8,182 nt of DNA. Source: an uncultured Clostridia bacterium (GTDB taxonomy: Bacteria > Bacillota > Clostridia > TANB77 > CAG-508). Numbering within the stretch: the stretch's first letter is position 1; every line of letters starts with the position of its first letter. The notes under the pieces are model-generated. The model had not been told where the DNA came from. It did not search any database and saw only the letters and a list, made by a program, of their open reading frames with translations. The position numbers and the translations under genes are program-made. Location: assembly GCA_934167685.1 (NCBI GenBank), contig CAKPLQ010000050.1, forward strand, positions 1-8,182. The letters run 5' to 3'. This document shows positions 7,486 through 8,182 of this stretch, one piece after another.

Positions 7486-7538
7486 GAGGAGACGACTCAC
7501 ACTTGTTGCTTCCGCATCATGTGCGAACCGTCTTCCTC
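7486..7538 (-). ncRNA. Branched RNA structure of unknown family downstream of the target gene
   Basis: The minus-strand RNA pairs GAGGAAGACG (7538-7529) with CGUCUCCUC (7494-7486), 9 pairs around one bulged A. An inner hairpin UUCGCA/UGCGGAA has a CAUGA loop. An alternative hairpin UGUGAG/CUCACA (7501-7496 with 7488-7483) would break the outer stem. I do not recognise a named RNA family. It could be part of the target mRNA's 3' end or a DGR-related element. Confidence 0.35.
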
Positions 7539-7569
7539 TCGTTCTAATTTTTATATTTGATTCTTTGGT

Positions 7570-7604
7570 TGAGCCCATTCTAGTGTATCGCTGTACAGGA
7601 CTCA
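7570..7604 (-). other. Hairpin just downstream of the variable region
   Basis: On the minus strand UGAGUCC (7604-7598) pairs with GGGCUCA (7576-7570) over 7 pairs, one of them G.U. Inside, UGUA/UACA closes a six-base loop, and seven unpaired bases lie on the 3' side. It begins 10 bases past the restored stop codon. Hairpins or cruciforms placed just 3' of the VR are known to aid retrohoming in the Bordetella phage BPP-1 DGR. The same role here is inference from position. Confidence 0.4.
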
Positions 7605-7617
7605 GTGCTACGATTTA

Positions 7618-7744
7618 GAAAAGTGAAACCCTAAAACCAATGCCGCTACCGTAATCCGGTCGCCTCGTAGTAGTAACGGCGGGCCGCTGGATTATCGCTG
7701 CCATTGCTGAGGTAACCGCCCCCACGAGAGACACAAGGATAGTC
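7618..7744 (-). other. Putative DGR variable region with 3' IMH-like end
   Basis: By hand count 7636-7735 is about 60% GC, against about 28% in the same gene at 7801-7860. The codons here are dominated by NNC/NNT types that arise when adenines of AAC/AAT template codons are changed (TAC repeated, AGC, GAT, AAT, GGT, GGC). The stretch encodes the RGGG loop and the C-terminal end of an FGE/C-type-lectin fold, the usual place of a DGR VR. It ends in GGCATTGGTTTTAGGGTTTC, an IMH-like invariant tail coding for GIGFRV in the shifted frame. No template repeat with matching flanks is present in the window, so the assignment rests on composition, position and fold. Confidence 0.7.
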
Positions 7745-8182
7745 TAAAAAAGATCTATATTCTAGTGTCCACTCAAATACATTTCCGGCCAAATCATATA
7801 TTCCTTGTTTACTAAATGTATCACTTGCTCCTGTTGATAATAATATACTAGAATTTGAACTTTTTGCTCCATATGCTCCACTTGTCCAACTAACACCATA
7901 ATCAGTTGAATACTTTGAATTTTCATTTGTTATATTCCATAAATTATCCGTATAATTCCCCCAATTATTACCACTATCTTTATTTAATAAGTCTTCTTTA
8001 GATGTTGCTTTTTTCTCTAAATATTTTAATACTAAATCCCACTGCACTCCAAACATTAAACTACTTGTATAATTTCCTGACTCCATATTACTTGCTAATG
8101 TTTGCGCTTGACTACATGTTACATTATTATATGGATACGCATTTTGTTTTATTACTGGTGTTTCTGTTGGTGCTGTTGATGA
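7646..8182 (-). CDS. FGE-sulfatase / C-type-lectin-fold DGR target protein (5' end outside window, frameshifted 3' end)
   Basis: The frame is open to the right edge, giving 178 residues here, so the Met at 8084-8086 is internal and the true start lies beyond 8182. It begins with a Ser/Thr/Pro-rich linker (SSTAPTETPV), then NNVTCSQAQTLASNM, LMFGVQWDLVLKYLE, WGNYTDNLWN, GIYDLAGNVFEWTLE and SRGGGY. These are core motifs of formylglycine-generating-enzyme-like (SUMF1) domains, which many DGR variable proteins use as a binding scaffold rather than an enzyme. The frame stops at TAG (7646-7648) after EATGLR. One frame over, the bases just before and after read DYGSGIGFRVSLF and then TAA at 7615-7617, the family's normal ending. 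So a one-base gain (or two-base loss) near 7654-7660 seems to have truncated it. Its likely role is ligand or surface binding with a diversified C-terminus; the target is unknown. Confidence 0.8.
   Translation of the reverse strand, partial: SSTAPTETPVIKQNAYPYNNVTCSQAQTLASNMESGNYTSSLMFGVQWDLVLKYLEKKATSKEDLLNKDSGNNWGNYTDNLWNITNENSKYSTDYGVSWTSGAYGAKSSNSSILLSTGASDTFSKQGIYDLAGNVFEWTLEYRSFLDYPCVSRGGGYLSNGSDNPAARRYYYEATGLR

Larger units (their letters stand above)
7400..7645 (-). other. Intergenic stretch between DGR target and rny: structured 3' region
   Basis: About 250 bases without a gene once the rny promoter is set aside (about 360 from the rny start to the target's TAG). It holds, in minus-strand order, the out-of-frame tail of the target gene (to the TAA at 7615-7617), a hairpin at 7570-7604, a branched structure at 7486-7538, a long hairpin at 7451-7482, and an A/T-rich run up to the rny promoter. 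No protein-coding signal is seen. By hand count 7451-7540 is about 52% GC, well above the surrounding genes. Confidence 0.7.

Noticed and set aside
7440..7560. tRNA, group II intron domain V or known riboswitch
   Set aside because: No cloverleaf or CCA end, no AGC/GUU domain V pattern that I can recognise, and the rny promoter lies downstream of the structure, so it is not an rny leader riboswitch.
7618..7744. This stretch as a DGR template repeat rather than a variable region
   Set aside because: It is in frame with, and completes, a lectin-fold protein and is not rich in AAC/AAT codons, as a template would be.
8084..8086. ATG at 8086 as the start of the FGE-like gene
   Set aside because: The frame stays open to the window end and upstream codons continue a sensible domain sequence (NNVTCSQAQTLAS), so this Met is internal.
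1..8182. CRISPR arrays, insertion sequences, phage attachment sites
   Set aside because: No regularly spaced repeats, transposase motifs or terminal repeats were seen on either strand.

Overview
The window is AT-rich (roughly 28-30% GC in most genes). Every gene reads on the minus strand, so gene order in transcription runs from the right end to the left. Strong AAGGAGG-type ribosome sites, near-consensus sigma-A promoters, a Staphylococcus-type class I aldolase, RNase Y and a MecA-like penicillin-binding protein point to a low-GC Bacillota, most likely a Clostridia-type (possibly gut) bacterium. The species cannot be named from this sequence.

Layout in transcription order. (1) 8182-7646: the 3' part of a gene for an FGE-sulfatase / C-type-lectin-fold protein. 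Its last ~100 bp jump to about 60% GC and look like the variable region (VR) of a diversity-generating retroelement (DGR). The reading frame breaks just before the usual C-terminal GFRV motif. (2) 7620-7440: a GC-richer intergenic stretch with three strong hairpins. Their G.U pairs show they are made as minus-strand RNA. (3) 7277-5736: rny (RNase Y) with its own promoter and a clear intrinsic terminator. (4) 5623-4412: a Y-family polymerase (dinB) behind a perfect TTGACA-N17-TATAAT promoter that contains a LexA-like inverted repeat and leaves almost no 5' leader. (5) 4281-2263: a class B penicillin-binding protein of the PBP2a/MecA type with its own promoter. It overlaps by one base, or sits 17 bases from, (6) a dGTPase-like HD phosphohydrolase (to 1052), which is followed by an intrinsic terminator. 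(7) 883-1: class I fructose-bisphosphate aldolase, running off the left edge within a few residues of its end.

Genes 3-7 are chromosomal housekeeping or maintenance functions: mRNA turnover, translesion synthesis, cell-wall synthesis, dNTP control and glycolysis. Only the penicillin-binding protein and dGTPase clearly form an operon. The notable accessory element is the DGR target at the right edge. No reverse transcriptase, Avd or template repeat lies in the window, so if the DGR is active those parts must be upstream (beyond 8182) or elsewhere in the genome.
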